Assembly (NCBI RefSeq): GCF_030845195.1 | Contig: NZ_CP132543.1 | Span: 3,923,501 to 3,987,500 of the forward strand | DNA: 64,000 bases | From: Sanyastnella coralliicola | GTDB lineage: Bacteria; Bacteroidota; Bacteroidia; Flavobacteriales_D; Sanyastnellaceae | Reading direction: 5' to 3' | Shown here: one piece after another, positions 46,341 to 55,877 of the stretch | How the letters are laid out: every line of letters begins with the position of its first letter | How positions within the stretch are numbered: position 1 is the stretch's first letter | The notes under the pieces: generated by a model | The model's input: only the letters and a program-made list of their open reading frames with translations | Databases searched by the model: none | What the model was told of the DNA's origin: nothing | Position numbers and translations under genes: made by a program

Positions 46341-46512
46341 GGCGTTAGGCTTTGGGCTTTAGGCGTTAGAGGTTTTAGGGCTAAATGGCTAAATGGCGAA
46401 ATGGCGAAAGGTTTACTTTTAATATCCGGCCACCGATTCCGGCGTCCGGCGTCTGGCGTCCGTATTTTTTAATCACCGCAATCCGCAATCCGCGATCCGC
46501 GATCCGCCCCCC
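46341..46512. repeat. Mixed heptad/octad arrays between divergent genes
   Basis: 46341-46368: GGCGTTA, GGCTTTG, GGCTTTA, GGCGTTA. About 46379-46410: GGCTAAAT and GGCGAAAT octads. 46437-46463: inverted B words (CGGCGTC, TGGCGTC). 46475-46510: inverted A words (minus strand GGATCGC, GGATCGC, GGATTGC, GGATTGC). The gap 46230-46573 between divergent genes holds nothing else recognisable apart from the plsC promoter area. Confidence 0.85.
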
Positions 46513-46573
46513 TTTTAACGATACCTAACATGCGAAAACCAATTTCTTCACTTTGGTTCTCTAGCTTAGTGCT

Positions 46574-47308
46574 ATGATCATTGTCCTTCTTCGTTTGGTC
46601 TTGTTTCCTTTGACTACCCTGATGTGTTCTTTGTTGGGGCTGATAGTTCGCGGATTAGGCTTTGGTCATTCAATGGTGTATCGTGTGTTTTTGTTGTGGC
46701 GGTGGTTGCAGCACAAAATCATGAGCGTTGAAGTGATTTCTGAGGGAGAGATTCCACAGCATGGAGCCATCATTATGGCGAATCACCGCTCTTATCTCGA
46801 TATCATAATGATTCCTTCATTGACGCCTGTGGTATATGTGGCGAAGGCGAGTGTGCGTAAGTGGCCCATTGTTGGTTGGGGAGGTGATGCCATGCGCACG
46901 ATTTGGGTGGATCGAGGAAGTAAAGAGAGTCGAAAAGAGACACGAAATGCCATTATGGATCGCTTGGAAGAAGACCTCAGCGTGATCATTTATCCTGAAG
47001 GAACGACCTCTGTTGGTCCGGGTGTGTTGGATTTTAAGCCTGGTATGTTTCACGCTATCGCGGGAAGCGATTTGAGTATTATTCCGGTGGCGATTGAATA
47101 TGAAAATCCGAAAATCGCCTGGGTGGGTGATGATCTCTTTATTCCACACTTTTTGCGGGAATTTAGGTCACGCAAAACACGCGTTAAAGTAGCCTTTGGG
47201 GAGCCTGTTTCTGGTGAAGATGGAGAGGAGATTCGCACCCAAGTCCAAGGGTGGATTGAGGAGCGAACGCGCACCTTTCGGAAGGAGTGGGATCAAGGAC
47301 GTTCTTAA
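46574..47308 (+). CDS. plsC: 1-acyl-sn-glycerol-3-phosphate acyltransferase-like (lysophospholipid acyltransferase)
   Basis: A 244-residue membrane-associated acyltransferase. The catalytic HX4D motif is NHRSYLD near residue 69; block III is YPEGTTSVG near 139, and block IV corresponds to IIPVAIEYENPK. A hydrophobic N-terminal span (IVLLRLVLFPLTTLMCSLLG) anchors it in the inner membrane. The enzyme esterifies lysophosphatidic acid to phosphatidic acid in phospholipid synthesis; relatives acylate other lysolipids, including ornithine lipids, so the acceptor is not certain. aspS follows 55 bp later on the same strand with its own promoter box. Confidence 0.9.
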   Translation: MIIVLLRLVLFPLTTLMCSLLGLIVRGLGFGHSMVYRVFLLWRWLQHKIMSVEVISEGEIPQHGAIIMANHRSYLDIIMIPSLTPVVYVAKASVRKWPIVGWGGDAMRTIWVDRGSKESRKETRNAIMDRLEEDLSVIIYPEGTTSVGPGVLDFKPGMFHAIAGSDLSIIPVAIEYENPKIAWVGDDLFIPHFLREFRSRKTRVKVAFGEPVSGEDGEEIRTQVQGWIEERTRTFRKEWDQGRS

Positions 47309-47335
47309 TCGCTTCCACATTCCTTGATAAAGCCG

Positions 47336-47343
47336 TAAATTTG
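47336..47343 (+). promoter_or_regulatory. -7 promoter box of aspS
   Basis: TAAATTTG, an exact TAnnTTTG match, 20 bp before the aspS ATG at 47364. No TTG at normal spacing. Confidence 0.45.
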
Positions 47344-47363
47344 CCGCTCTAAAACAAGCTGCT

Positions 47364-49127
47364 ATGCATCGTTCGCATACCTGCGGAGAACTCCGCATTG
47401 ACCATGTTTCTCAGGAAGTAACCCTTAGTGGATGGGTTCAACGTTCACGTGACCTTGGAGGGATGACCTTCGTCGATCTTCGCGATCGCTACGGAATCAC
47501 TCAGTTGGCCTTCAATATGGATTCACGCGCTGAGCTCTGTGAACAAGCTCGCAAACTCGGACGAGAGTTCGTGATTAAGGCCACGGGAACGGTGATCGAA
47601 CGAAGCAGCAAGAACAAGAACATTCCAACAGGTGAGATTGAAATTGATGTGACTTCATTGGAAGTACTCAATGCTTCAAAGACACCTCCTTTCACTATCG
47701 AAGATGAAACAGATGGTGGGGATGACCTTCGTATGCAATACCGTTACCTTGACCTTCGTCGTGGTCCGGTCATGAGCAACTTGATGTTGCGCCACCGCAT
47801 GTCGATCGAAAGTCGCAAATACTTGGATTCAATCGGATTCATGGAAGTAGAGACTCCATATTTGATCAAGTCGACACCTGAAGGAGCACGAGATTTTGTT
47901 GTTCCTAGTCGTATGAACCCAGGTCAGTTCTACGCATTGCCACAGTCTCCACAGACGTTCAAGCAGCTCTTGATGGTTTCAGGGTACGATAAGTACTACC
48001 AAATCGTAAAGTGTTTCCGTGATGAAGACCTTCGTGCTGATCGTCAGCCAGAGTTCACGCAGATTGACTGCGAAATGGCTTTCGTTGAGCAAGAAGATGT
48101 GCTCAACACTTTTGAAGGAATGGTTCGTCACCTATTCCAAGAAGTGAAAGGAATTGAAGTTCCTGAGTTCCCTCGCATGACATACGCTGAGGCTATGGAG
48201 CAATATGGTTCTGATAAGCCAGATATCCGCTTCGAGATGAAGTTCGTAGATATGGCGCCTGTGACCAAAGACAAAGGATTCAACGTATTCGATAGTGCTG
48301 AAGCAGTGCTAGGAATCGTAGCTCCGGGATGTGCCGAATACTCACGCAAGCAGTTGGATGCCCTGACGAACTTCGTGAAGCGTCCACAGATTGGAGCGAA
48401 AGGATTGGTGTACTGTAAAGTGAATGCTGACGGTACATTCAAATCAAGTGTAGACAAGTTCTACTCTCAAGAAGATCAAAAAGCATGGATGGAGCACACA
48501 GGTGCGAAAGAAGGTGACTTGATCTTGATGTTGAGTGGAGATCTAGATAAAACACGCAAGCAACTAAACGAGCTTCGCCTTCACATGGGTAGCGAACTTG
48601 GATTGCGTGACCCAGAGGTGTTCAAACCGTTATGGGTTGTTGACTTCCCACTTCTTGAATGGGATGAAGATACCGAGCGTTACCATGCGATGCACCACCC
48701 ATTCACTTCACCAAAGCCTGAGCATATGGACATCTTGGAGTCAGATCCAGGAAAGGTAAATGCGAATGCGTACGATATGGTGATCAATGGTGTTGAAATT
48801 GGTGGTGGATCTATTCGTATTCACGATCGTGGAATTCAGTCACGTATGTTCGACCTCCTTGGATTCACTAAGGAAGAAGCATTGGCTCAGTTTGGCTTCT
48901 TGATGAACGCCTTCGAATACGGAGCACCTCCACACGGTGGATTGGCACTTGGGTTTGACCGCCTGTGTTCACTCTTCGGTGGAAGTGATTCCATCCGTGA
49001 TTTCATCGCCTTCCCGAAAAACAACTCTGGACGTGACGTGATGATTGATGCTCCGGCACCGGTTGATCAAGCACAGCTAGACGAACTATTCCTCGATTCA
49101 ACCGCTCCGCAGGGGGAAGAGGTGTAG
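47364..49127 (+). CDS. aspS: Aspartyl-tRNA synthetase
   Basis: A 587-residue class IIb synthetase that charges tRNA-Asp. It has an N-terminal OB anticodon-binding domain ([19 protein letters not shown]), class II motif 1 region ([19 protein letters not shown]), motif 2 ([18 protein letters not shown]), a bacterial GAD insertion (about 290-410) and motif 3 ([16 protein letters not shown]). Length and the GAD insertion place it with bacterial AspRS. Whether it also charges tRNA-Asn depends on gatCAB and asnS elsewhere in the genome. The stop is 2 bp from that of the convergent 49130 gene. Confidence 0.98.
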   Translation: MHRSHTCGELRIDHVSQEVTLSGWVQRSRDLGGMTFVDLRDRYGITQLAFNMDSRAELCEQARKLGREFVIKATGTVIERSSKNKNIPTGEIEIDVTSLEVLNASKTPPFTIEDETDGGDDLRMQYRYLDLRRGPVMSNLMLRHRMSIESRKYLDSIGFMEVETPYLIKSTPEGARDFVVPSRMNPGQFYALPQSPQTFKQLLMVSGYDKYYQIVKCFRDEDLRADRQPEFTQIDCEMAFVEQEDVLNTFEGMVRHLFQEVKGIEVPEFPRMTYAEAMEQYGSDKPDIRFEMKFVDMAPVTKDKGFNVFDSAEAVLGIVAPGCAEYSRKQLDALTNFVKRPQIGAKGLVYCKVNADGTFKSSVDKFYSQEDQKAWMEHTGAKEGDLILMLSGDLDKTRKQLNELRLHMGSELGLRDPEVFKPLWVVDFPLLEWDEDTERYHAMHHPFTSPKPEHMDILESDPGKVNANAYDMVINGVEIGGGSIRIHDRGIQSRMFDLLGFTKEEALAQFGFLMNAFEYGAPPHGGLALGFDRLCSLFGGSDSIRDFIAFPKNNSGRDVMIDAPAPVDQAQLDELFLDSTAPQGEEV

Positions 49128-49129
49128 GT

Positions 49130-52105
49130 CTAGTTGCAAATGCTCCCATAGAAGGATAAGAAGAACAATAAATCACTTGTTCCTACCTGACCGTCAGAAT
49201 TGAAATCTGCTTGACAGGATTCCGGATTTAAAGCAAACTCGCAAGTCCCGTCATCTACCTGAGCTTGGATGTCGTAATTCACAGCTTGTGTATATGTACA
49301 ACCGCAGTTAGCTAACCCATCTTGGATAGTATAATCCATTTGAACAGTTTGGTTGTTAGAATCTGTTACTATCACAGAGTAATCGCCTGCAAAAAGGTTA
49401 GTTGAGTCAAAACCATTCCAATCAATCGAATATGGCTCCGTTCCGCCTGATATTTCAAGTTGTGCCATACCATATCCAGCTCCTTCGCAAACGGTATTCG
49501 AAGTGAGTATTTCAACACTAAGTCCTGCTGAATTAATGACATTGATCAACGCGGTCGAAGGTATGAATGTTACCGATTGTCCAAATGGGTCGTTGCCTGC
49601 CATAGGGTCAATTAGGATTTCATATTCTCCTTCTTGTATGTCCGATTCAATTGTCAAGACTAGGTCAAACAGTTTGATTTGTCCATTGGTTGTCATTGGA
49701 GTAGTCCTGGTCAAGGCAATTTCTAAGCCATCTGAAGTAGTATTGGTGAATTCGAGAAAGTCGACGCCTAATTGTCCTAGGTCACTACTTGAATAGTCGA
49801 TTATGATATCATTCAATTGCACCAATTGACTGAGATTGTTAACTAAAATTCCTATTCCGTATAGATCGTTTTGATTTGTATTGTCGGTTTCTACAAACAC
49901 TGAAAGCAATACTTGGTTGTTCTGTTCCAGGTTTACCGTCGAGGGGGTTAATTCATTGGAAATTGGTATGCCATTTTGGAGATAGTTTTGTTCAATGGGG
50001 CTACTCCAAATAGAGGGGACGTCTTGGTTAAGATTGAGCCCAATGGCGGCTTGATCAGATATGTTTACTACTCCATCGCCATTGCAATCTGAGTGAACGG
50101 TTTGTGTATTAAGCCCTAAGCTAGATTCGTTTGTGCTCCAAAGCGGCGCAACCTGTGCTTCCCAAGCTATGCTTTGATTCGAGCGTTGTGGGCCAGACGT
50201 ATTATAATAAACCCCTATAGGTAATAGATCAAGGAAGTTCACAGTTCCGTTAGTATCAGTATCACCGGGCCATAATTCAGTTGTGAGTTCAATATCAACG
50301 AATACAAATCCTTCGTAATACAGAACTCCCAAGTTGCCTTCAGAATCATATGCATCAACAAATTGGATCTCAACAAACCCAAAATGTGGTGATTGCCATT
50401 CCTGATCTGTATTCATTACAAATACTAATTCGTAATATTCACCATTTCCATTTAGACCTGATTGGTTTCCGACCATGCTTATTCCGAAGTCAAGATCCGA
50501 TACATTAAGTACCGGAGGTGATTCCAGGGTGTTATCCCCAAAAAAATCGGAAGGGATAGCTTGGTCAAAACTCATCACTGGATCACTAAATATGACTGAA
50601 GTATAAGCAGCATAAAGGTCTTGTGCGGATTCTATGTTGAATGGAATACGGATAGTATCACCATATTGAACAGATACCGTATCAGGAAAGGTTAGCGTGC
50701 CAAAAACTGGAATACACGAACCATCGTCGCACCCAGCGGAGGGATTGAAGTTAGGTGATTGCACATTTGTACAGCCGGGGTACGAGCAAGAACTATCGTC
50801 ACAAATGGCATTAGTATCATAGTTGCAAGCAATAGGATCGGTGCACCCATCAGGCAATATACATGATTGATCATCACAATTTGCGTTAGGGTCAAAGTTA
50901 CATGCTACTGGATTGGTACATCCATCAGGAAGAAGGCAGGAGTTATCCTCACATAGAGCCTCAGGGTCATAATTGCAGGCACTTGGATCTGTGCATCCAT
51001 CAGGCAGTATGCACGAGCCATCATCACATAGTGCATTGATGTTAAAGTTACATGCAATTGGGTTCGTGCATCCATCAGGAAATTGGCATGATAAATCATC
51101 ACAAATGGCATTTGGGTCAAAATTGCACGCTAAAGGATCTGTACAACCATCCGGAACAATGCAGGAGCCATCGTCACAATCTGCAAGAGGATTGTAGTTG
51201 CAGGCGGAGTCGTCAGCACAACCAGCTATCCCAATACAAGATCCATCATCACAACCTGCATCAGGTGAGTAATTACAAGAGGATTCGTTCGTACATCCAG
51301 GATAAAGGCAAGAACCATCGTCATTGGCGACTGAGGAATCGTAGTTACAAGCCAGGGGGTCGGTACATCCCACACCAAGAACGAACGAACAATCTTCGAC
51401 AAAGCTCCCTGGTTGATTAGTGAAGGTGACACCCGTAATTGTAGTGGTTTCCACTGGAGTGAAAATAGTGAAGTCGGAATTTAGTCTTCTGAATTGGAGA
51501 TTGACTACACCATTAAAAACACCGTCTGTAGTGAGTTGGGCGATAAAAACTCTCCCTTGTCCGTCTATAGTTCCTTGATTTGATGGAGGCGCCCAAAAAC
51601 CTGATAGAACCGAACCGATTGAAGTGCCAGGTTCCAAGAACGCTCCTCCTGCTTCAAAGTTGATCGAAGGGTCAAAACCTGGATCTGGAACCCATGTTAT
51701 TCCACTAGCATCAGACTCATATGGATCCCCAATCGTAAAGTAAGAGTCAAATTCGGCTTGGGGAAAGACACCAAAGAAGGCTGGATTCAAAACATTTCCT
51801 ACAAAACCTCCAAATGGGGATTGATAGAATTGATTAGCCCCTGTACAGCCTGAACAAGTTACATTCCAAGGATATGAGATTCCATCAAAGTATCCCAGTA
51901 TTGCTTGTAATTCCCAATAAGGATCATTCATACAAACATATACCCTCCACGTCCTCGGTAGTGAGGCGAATCCGGCTTCTGTTTGGATAGTAGCGGCAAG
52001 TGCGGGGTCAATAGGAACTTCTTGAATGGATATTCCATCAAAAGGAGTTTGTGCGTACAACGAAAATGTTAGAAACGTAAAGATGATTGAGCTGAGAGTC
52101 TTCAT
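49130..52105 (-). CDS. Secreted protein with nine GCTDP repeats, cohesin-like domain and dockerin-like C-terminus
   Basis: A 991-residue protein from the ATG at 52105 (signal peptide MKTLSSIIFTFLTFSLYAQ); the upstream ATG at 52192 would overlap the divergent gene. Residues 20-240 form an uncharacterised domain. Nine tandem units of about 25 residues follow (GCTDPLACNFDPNAICDD type, four cysteines each; nucleotides about 50710-51375). A cohesin-like domain (TLTFPDTVSVQYGDTIRIPF) and paired calcium loops come next (DTDTNGTVNFLDLL; CNGDGVVNISD). The end is CQADFNSDGQVGTSDLLFFL then SFYGSICN, matching the end of the 37302 protein. It is likely surface-exposed; the function is unknown. Confidence 0.85.
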   Translation of the reverse strand: MKTLSSIIFTFLTFSLYAQTPFDGISIQEVPIDPALAATIQTEAGFASLPRTWRVYVCMNDPYWELQAILGYFDGISYPWNVTCSGCTGANQFYQSPFGGFVGNVLNPAFFGVFPQAEFDSYFTIGDPYESDASGITWVPDPGFDPSINFEAGGAFLEPGTSIGSVLSGFWAPPSNQGTIDGQGRVFIAQLTTDGVFNGVVNLQFRRLNSDFTIFTPVETTTITGVTFTNQPGSFVEDCSFVLGVGCTDPLACNYDSSVANDDGSCLYPGCTNESSCNYSPDAGCDDGSCIGIAGCADDSACNYNPLADCDDGSCIVPDGCTDPLACNFDPNAICDDLSCQFPDGCTNPIACNFNINALCDDGSCILPDGCTDPSACNYDPEALCEDNSCLLPDGCTNPVACNFDPNANCDDQSCILPDGCTDPIACNYDTNAICDDSSCSYPGCTNVQSPNFNPSAGCDDGSCIPVFGTLTFPDTVSVQYGDTIRIPFNIESAQDLYAAYTSVIFSDPVMSFDQAIPSDFFGDNTLESPPVLNVSDLDFGISMVGNQSGLNGNGEYYELVFVMNTDQEWQSPHFGFVEIQFVDAYDSEGNLGVLYYEGFVFVDIELTTELWPGDTDTNGTVNFLDLLPIGVYYNTSGPQRSNQSIAWEAQVAPLWSTNESSLGLNTQTVHSDCNGDGVVNISDQAAIGLNLNQDVPSIWSSPIEQNYLQNGIPISNELTPSTVNLEQNNQVLLSVFVETDNTNQNDLYGIGILVNNLSQLVQLNDIIIDYSSSDLGQLGVDFLEFTNTTSDGLEIALTRTTPMTTNGQIKLFDLVLTIESDIQEGEYEILIDPMAGNDPFGQSVTFIPSTALINVINSAGLSVEILTSNTVCEGAGYGMAQLEISGGTEPYSIDWNGFDSTNLFAGDYSVIVTDSNNQTVQMDYTIQDGLANCGCTYTQAVNYDIQAQVDDGTCEFALNPESCQADFNSDGQVGTSDLLFFLSFYGSICN
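50710..51375 (-). repeat. Coding tandem repeat: nine ~75-bp GCTDP units
   Basis: Nine units of 24-25 codons inside the 49130 gene, with the protein pattern GC[TA][DN]xxxCN[YF]xxxAxCDDxSC. Nucleotide similarity between adjacent units is high enough for unit gain or loss by recombination. Confidence 0.85.
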
Positions 52106-52178
52106 GGTAGTTAAGTAAGAGAATTCAAGATATTTATTTTGTCTCTGAATAGAGCTATTTGAACCGTACATTTGCTCA

Positions 52179-54359
52179 ATGCTACTGCTCATTCCACCAC
52201 TTACCCAGCTGAATACGCCCTATCCGGCGACGGCATACTTGAAAGGGTTTTTGGTTGAACAGGGCTATTCTGTACACCAAGGTGATTTAGGATTAGACTT
52301 GATTCTGGAACTCTTCACGAAAGAAGGGCTTTCAGAGATCTTCGATCAACTTGTTGAACTCCAGCAGACAGAAGGACTAGACATCGAAGTATCAGAGATG
52401 CTTCGCAAACGTCGGTTGTATGAGAATACGATTGAGACGGTCGTTGGCTTCCTTCAGCACAAGCACGAGACGATTGCTTATCGCATTGCCCAGCGGAACT
52501 TCCTTCCAGAAGGGGCGCGTTTTCAAGCGGTAACAGATCTGGAATGGTACTTTGGGACGAATAGCGTTCAAGACCAGGCTCGTTACCTCTGCAGTCTGTA
52601 CTTAGAAGATCTTGTTGACATGATTGGGGCCAGCGTTGGACCACATTTAGAGATCTCTAAATATGCTGAGCGTATTGGTCGAACCGCCAGCAGTTTTGAG
52701 CCGATTAAGGAAGAGCTAAACTTTGAACCAAATCTTGTCGATCTCAAGTTGCAAGAGATGGTGGCCCGTTATTTCGAGAAGGAAGTTCACGAAGTGGTTG
52801 GTTTCACCGTCCCATTTGGCGGTAACCTCTATGGAGCATTGAAGTGTGCACAATGGATTCGTCAACACCATCCTGAAACTAAGATTATCCTCGGAGGAGG
52901 TTATGCCAACACGGAACTTCGTGATTTGTCTGATCCTCAAGTGTTCGACTACATTGACTACATCACTTTGGACGATGGTGAAGGTCCGATCTTGGCGTTG
53001 CTCAAGCATTTAGAAGACCCGGAAAAGCACCCGCATTTGAAACGTACTTTCCATCGCAAGGATGGAGAGGTCGTGTTCCAAGATGACTTGATTGGCGGTG
53101 ACTTTGGACATGCGACCTTTCCAGCACCAGACTATTCTGGCTTGCGGATGGATGAATACCTCTCCATGTTCGATATGCCAAATCCTATGAACCGACTCTG
53201 GAATGACGGTCGCTGGAACAAAATGACCATCGCACATGGTTGCTACTGGAAACGATGCAGTTTTTGTGATGTGACCTTAGACTATATCGGTCGTTTTGAA
53301 GAGGCTCCGGCTTCCAAACTGGTTGATCGAATGGAGCAGGTGATGGCCCAAACCGGCGAGTCTGGATTCCACTTTGTTGACGAGGCTGCGCCTCCGTTAG
53401 CCATGCGTGATTTGGCCATGGAAATCTTGAAACGAGGTATTCAAGTGAGTTGGTGGACGAACATCCGATTCGAGAAGACCTTTACCCCTGATTTATGTCG
53501 ACTACTTGCAGCTAGCGGATGCATTGCAGTAACTGGCGGTCTGGAGGTAGCTAGTGATCGATTGCTAGCATTGATGGAAAAGGGAGTGACGATTGATCAA
53601 GTCTCACGAGTGACCAAAGCCTTCAGTGATGCTGGCATCTTGGTGCACGCGTATTTGATGTATGGTTTCCCAACTGAAACAGAACAAGAAACGATTGATT
53701 CGTTGGAAGTTGTTAGGCAGTTATTCGAAGCCAAGGTGGTGCAATCGGCTTTCTGGCATCAATTCGCCATGACAGCCCATTCACCCGTAGGGAAGGATCC
53801 GGATAAGTACCAAGTGATAAGAACCGGTCCTGAATTCATGGGCTTCGCCAATAATGATCTTTACCATGAAGACCCTACAGGTGCTGATCATGAGGAATAT
53901 GGTGAAGGTTTGCGCAAGGCGCTCTACAACTACATGCATGATAACGGGCTAGACTTCCCGTTGCAAGAGTTCTTCGATTTCCCGATTCCTGCGCCAACCG
54001 TTCCGCGAAAGCGAATTCAAAAAGCCCTCAAACAACGCGAAGAGAGCATCCTGAAAATACCTGGATACCGATTCTTTCAGCACGGTGTCTTATTGACGGA
54101 AGTGGGACGAAAGAAAGGTCAAGTCAAAGTCGAAATGCAGGGCAATGGCCGATTTGAGGAGTTTAGCTTGCCTGAGGAGGTTGTCCTCGATCTGAACTCA
54201 AAATGGGTAGCTATGGCCATGCATCTTGGAGAAGGCTTAGAGGTGAAAGCGACTCTTGAGACATGGGCTATGATGCTCGGGATTTCTGCGGATAAGATTC
54301 TCGAAACTGAATGGTTCAAAGCCCTTAGTCGCAATGGTCTATGGACGATCCGTTGCTGA
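52179..54359 (+). CDS. B12-binding-domain radical SAM protein
   Basis: A 726-residue radical SAM enzyme. The N-terminal 290 residues hold a cobalamin-binding-like fold (VVGFTVPFGGNLYGALKCAQ, ILGGGYANTELRDL) without a clear DxHxxG, so cobalamin may not be bound or may bind base-on-independent. The SAM domain begins near 355 with GCYWKRCSFC (C-x4-C-x2-C for the 4Fe-4S cluster), followed by FHFVDEAAPPLAMRDLAM, GLEVASDRLLALMEKG and YLMYGFPTETEQET. The C-terminal 170 residues are a family-specific extension. Such enzymes catalyse methylations or ring rearrangements; the substrate here is unknown. It overlaps the end of the convergent 54339 gene by 21 bp. Confidence 0.9.
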   Translation: MLLLIPPLTQLNTPYPATAYLKGFLVEQGYSVHQGDLGLDLILELFTKEGLSEIFDQLVELQQTEGLDIEVSEMLRKRRLYENTIETVVGFLQHKHETIAYRIAQRNFLPEGARFQAVTDLEWYFGTNSVQDQARYLCSLYLEDLVDMIGASVGPHLEISKYAERIGRTASSFEPIKEELNFEPNLVDLKLQEMVARYFEKEVHEVVGFTVPFGGNLYGALKCAQWIRQHHPETKIILGGGYANTELRDLSDPQVFDYIDYITLDDGEGPILALLKHLEDPEKHPHLKRTFHRKDGEVVFQDDLIGGDFGHATFPAPDYSGLRMDEYLSMFDMPNPMNRLWNDGRWNKMTIAHGCYWKRCSFCDVTLDYIGRFEEAPASKLVDRMEQVMAQTGESGFHFVDEAAPPLAMRDLAMEILKRGIQVSWWTNIRFEKTFTPDLCRLLAASGCIAVTGGLEVASDRLLALMEKGVTIDQVSRVTKAFSDAGILVHAYLMYGFPTETEQETIDSLEVVRQLFEAKVVQSAFWHQFAMTAHSPVGKDPDKYQVIRTGPEFMGFANNDLYHEDPTGADHEEYGEGLRKALYNYMHDNGLDFPLQEFFDFPIPAPTVPRKRIQKALKQREESILKIPGYRFFQHGVLLTEVGRKKGQVKVEMQGNGRFEEFSLPEEVVLDLNSKWVAMAMHLGEGLEVKATLETWAMMLGISADKILETEWFKALSRNGLWTIRC

Positions 54360-54995
54360 TTGTTTCCGTTTCCAAGCCTCGTAAGCTTCAAGCCAAAACT
54401 CTGCTTGATCAAGTGCAGCTTCGCCATTGATATTGTCCCAGTAGCAATTCCAATTTCCTTGCAGTGACTCTTGAGTATAGAGCGAATCAGCCTGAAAATA
54501 GCCCCTAAGTTGCATGTGGATAGTACCGCACGATCCCATTCGCGAGCTATTGGTATAGTCATGGCAGTAATAGATGAGTTCGTTGTCTTTGTAAACGAAT
54601 TCTCTGGTGCCTTCCGAAACTGTATAAGGAGCCGCTCCCAACAGATCTCCCAAACCAGGGTTGGTCACCACACCAACGAGTTCGCCGTCTTTTTCTCTAA
54701 AGAATACTGAGCTTGATTCGATAGGCAAATAGCCTTCTAGCATGGACTTTGAAGTGACCTTTTTAAGCTGATCATACTCGAGAATGTGAATGGTGTCGAG
54801 TTGGTCAATGAACTTATGACTATTCGCATATTCGAGAACTGAAGAGACGTATTCATCATTTGACAATGAGGTGACGTACTTCGGCCCAAAAAGCCAAGTG
54901 GGATCATCACTCTTTAAGAAGATAACTGAGTTCGACTGGCATATTCCAGTCGTAGCAAGACATAGTAATCCTGCGAATAGAAGCGCTTTTTTCAT
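54339..54995 (-). CDS. Secreted/periplasmic protein of unknown function
   Basis: A 218-residue protein with a signal peptide (MKKALLFAGLLCLATTGICQ), followed by a single alpha/beta domain (YVSSVLEYANSHKFIDQLDT, VYKDNELIYYCHDYTNSSRM, GYFQADSLYTQESLQGNWNC). No T9SS domain and no family recognised. It starts 12 bp after the stop of the binding-protein-fold gene 55008-55877 and is probably co-transcribed. Its last 21 bp overlap the radical SAM gene on the other strand. Confidence 0.7.
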   Translation of the reverse strand: MKKALLFAGLLCLATTGICQSNSVIFLKSDDPTWLFGPKYVTSLSNDEYVSSVLEYANSHKFIDQLDTIHILEYDQLKKVTSKSMLEGYLPIESSSVFFREKDGELVGVVTNPGLGDLLGAAPYTVSEGTREFVYKDNELIYYCHDYTNSSRMGSCGTIHMQLRGYFQADSLYTQESLQGNWNCYWDNINGEAALDQAEFWLEAYEAWKRKQSATDRP

Positions 54996-55007
54996 GAAAT
55001 CAACAGA

Positions 55008-55877
55008 CTATTCAGCAACGATGTCGCTGAGTTCTTTGTCTGTCGGTACACGCTCAAGAATAGAAAGTTCATGTAAAGTAGAGGTGACCTTCTTCAATAC
55101 ATCCATGTCAACCTTACCGTTCACGCTGAAACGCACATCATTCAACCAATTCGTGGCTGACTCGAGGGACATTTCATAGATATGTGCAATCAGTTCTGCT
55201 CCTTCTTCGCCGCTGTATTGAAGGTTAAAAGCATAGTCGCGAACGATCTCCATGGCTCTGTTGATGGCAACTCTTTTCTCGTCTTTAATCTCATTGCGAA
55301 CCACTGCAACGAAACTTGGCCAAGGGCTAGCGATTTCATCTACTAGTTTGAACTCACCATTTCTCACGAAAGGAAGCGTGATGAACTTCTCCCAGAGGAA
55401 TCGTTGATCAGGAGTAGTCTTCAATGCTTCACGAGCGCCATCGATGCCTCCTACCGGGTTGAAATCGTCTTGAGACACCTTTTTTCCATGCTGATCAGCA
55501 TAGACAAAGGCCATCAGGTGAGATCCTGAATAGAATCGACTGATGGCGAAAGGTGAATCCTCCAGTCCTTGAGCGTCTTTTTCAGAACCACTTCCAGCGA
55601 ACACACCCCAAACCAAAGGACTATCTACATAGGTAGAGTGGATGGTACATTGGTTTCCGGTGAGGATACTCGTGAGTGCGCCTTCAGTTAACAGCAAGGC
55701 CATGTCTACATCTCCATGGTATAAAGCAGAGCTCATGGCTCCTGTTCCACCTGGCTCATCAATCCATTCAAGATCGATTCCCGCGCTAGCGAAAGCGCCA
55801 TCTTCAATAGCTAGGATCCATGGGAGGTTGAAGTGCTCAGGCACTCCAGTGACCACGAGTTTTGTGCGTTCTGCCAT
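55008..55877 (-). CDS. Periplasmic-binding-protein-fold (NMT1/THI5-like) protein lacking a signal peptide
   Basis: A 289-residue protein resembling the substrate-binding components of ABC transporters in the NMT1/taurine group: VVTGVPEHFNLPWILAIEDG, FASAGIDLEWIDEPGGTGAM, ALYHGDVDMALLLTEGAL, FAISRFYSGSHLMAFVYADQ and RFLWEKFITLPFVRNGEF. The N-terminus (MAERTKLVVTGVPEHF) has no signal peptide or lipobox, and no ABC permease or ATPase gene is nearby. It is therefore probably cytoplasmic, binding a small molecule or acting in a THI5-like reaction. It is followed by the 54339 secreted protein gene. Confidence 0.8.
   Translation of the reverse strand: MAERTKLVVTGVPEHFNLPWILAIEDGAFASAGIDLEWIDEPGGTGAMSSALYHGDVDMALLLTEGALTSILTGNQCTIHSTYVDSPLVWGVFAGSGSEKDAQGLEDSPFAISRFYSGSHLMAFVYADQHGKKVSQDDFNPVGGIDGAREALKTTPDQRFLWEKFITLPFVRNGEFKLVDEIASPWPSFVAVVRNEIKDEKRVAINRAMEIVRDYAFNLQYSGEEGAELIAHIYEMSLESATNWLNDVRFSVNGKVDMDVLKKVTSTLHELSILERVPTDKELSDIVAE

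Noticed and set aside
18574-46512. Heptad arrays as CRISPR arrays
   Set aside because: No repeat-spacer alternation, unit length 7 bp, no cas genes.
47461-47500. HIP1-like octamer GCGATCGC in aspS
   Set aside because: A single copy; the cyanobacterial HIP1 word itself is not enriched here, unlike CGCTANCGCGGAA.
35605-55335. Other CTAGCG words (35612, 12964, 39142, 55325, 53514)
   Set aside because: They share only the CTAGCG core and miss the CGGAA half, so they were not counted as copies of the 13-mer.
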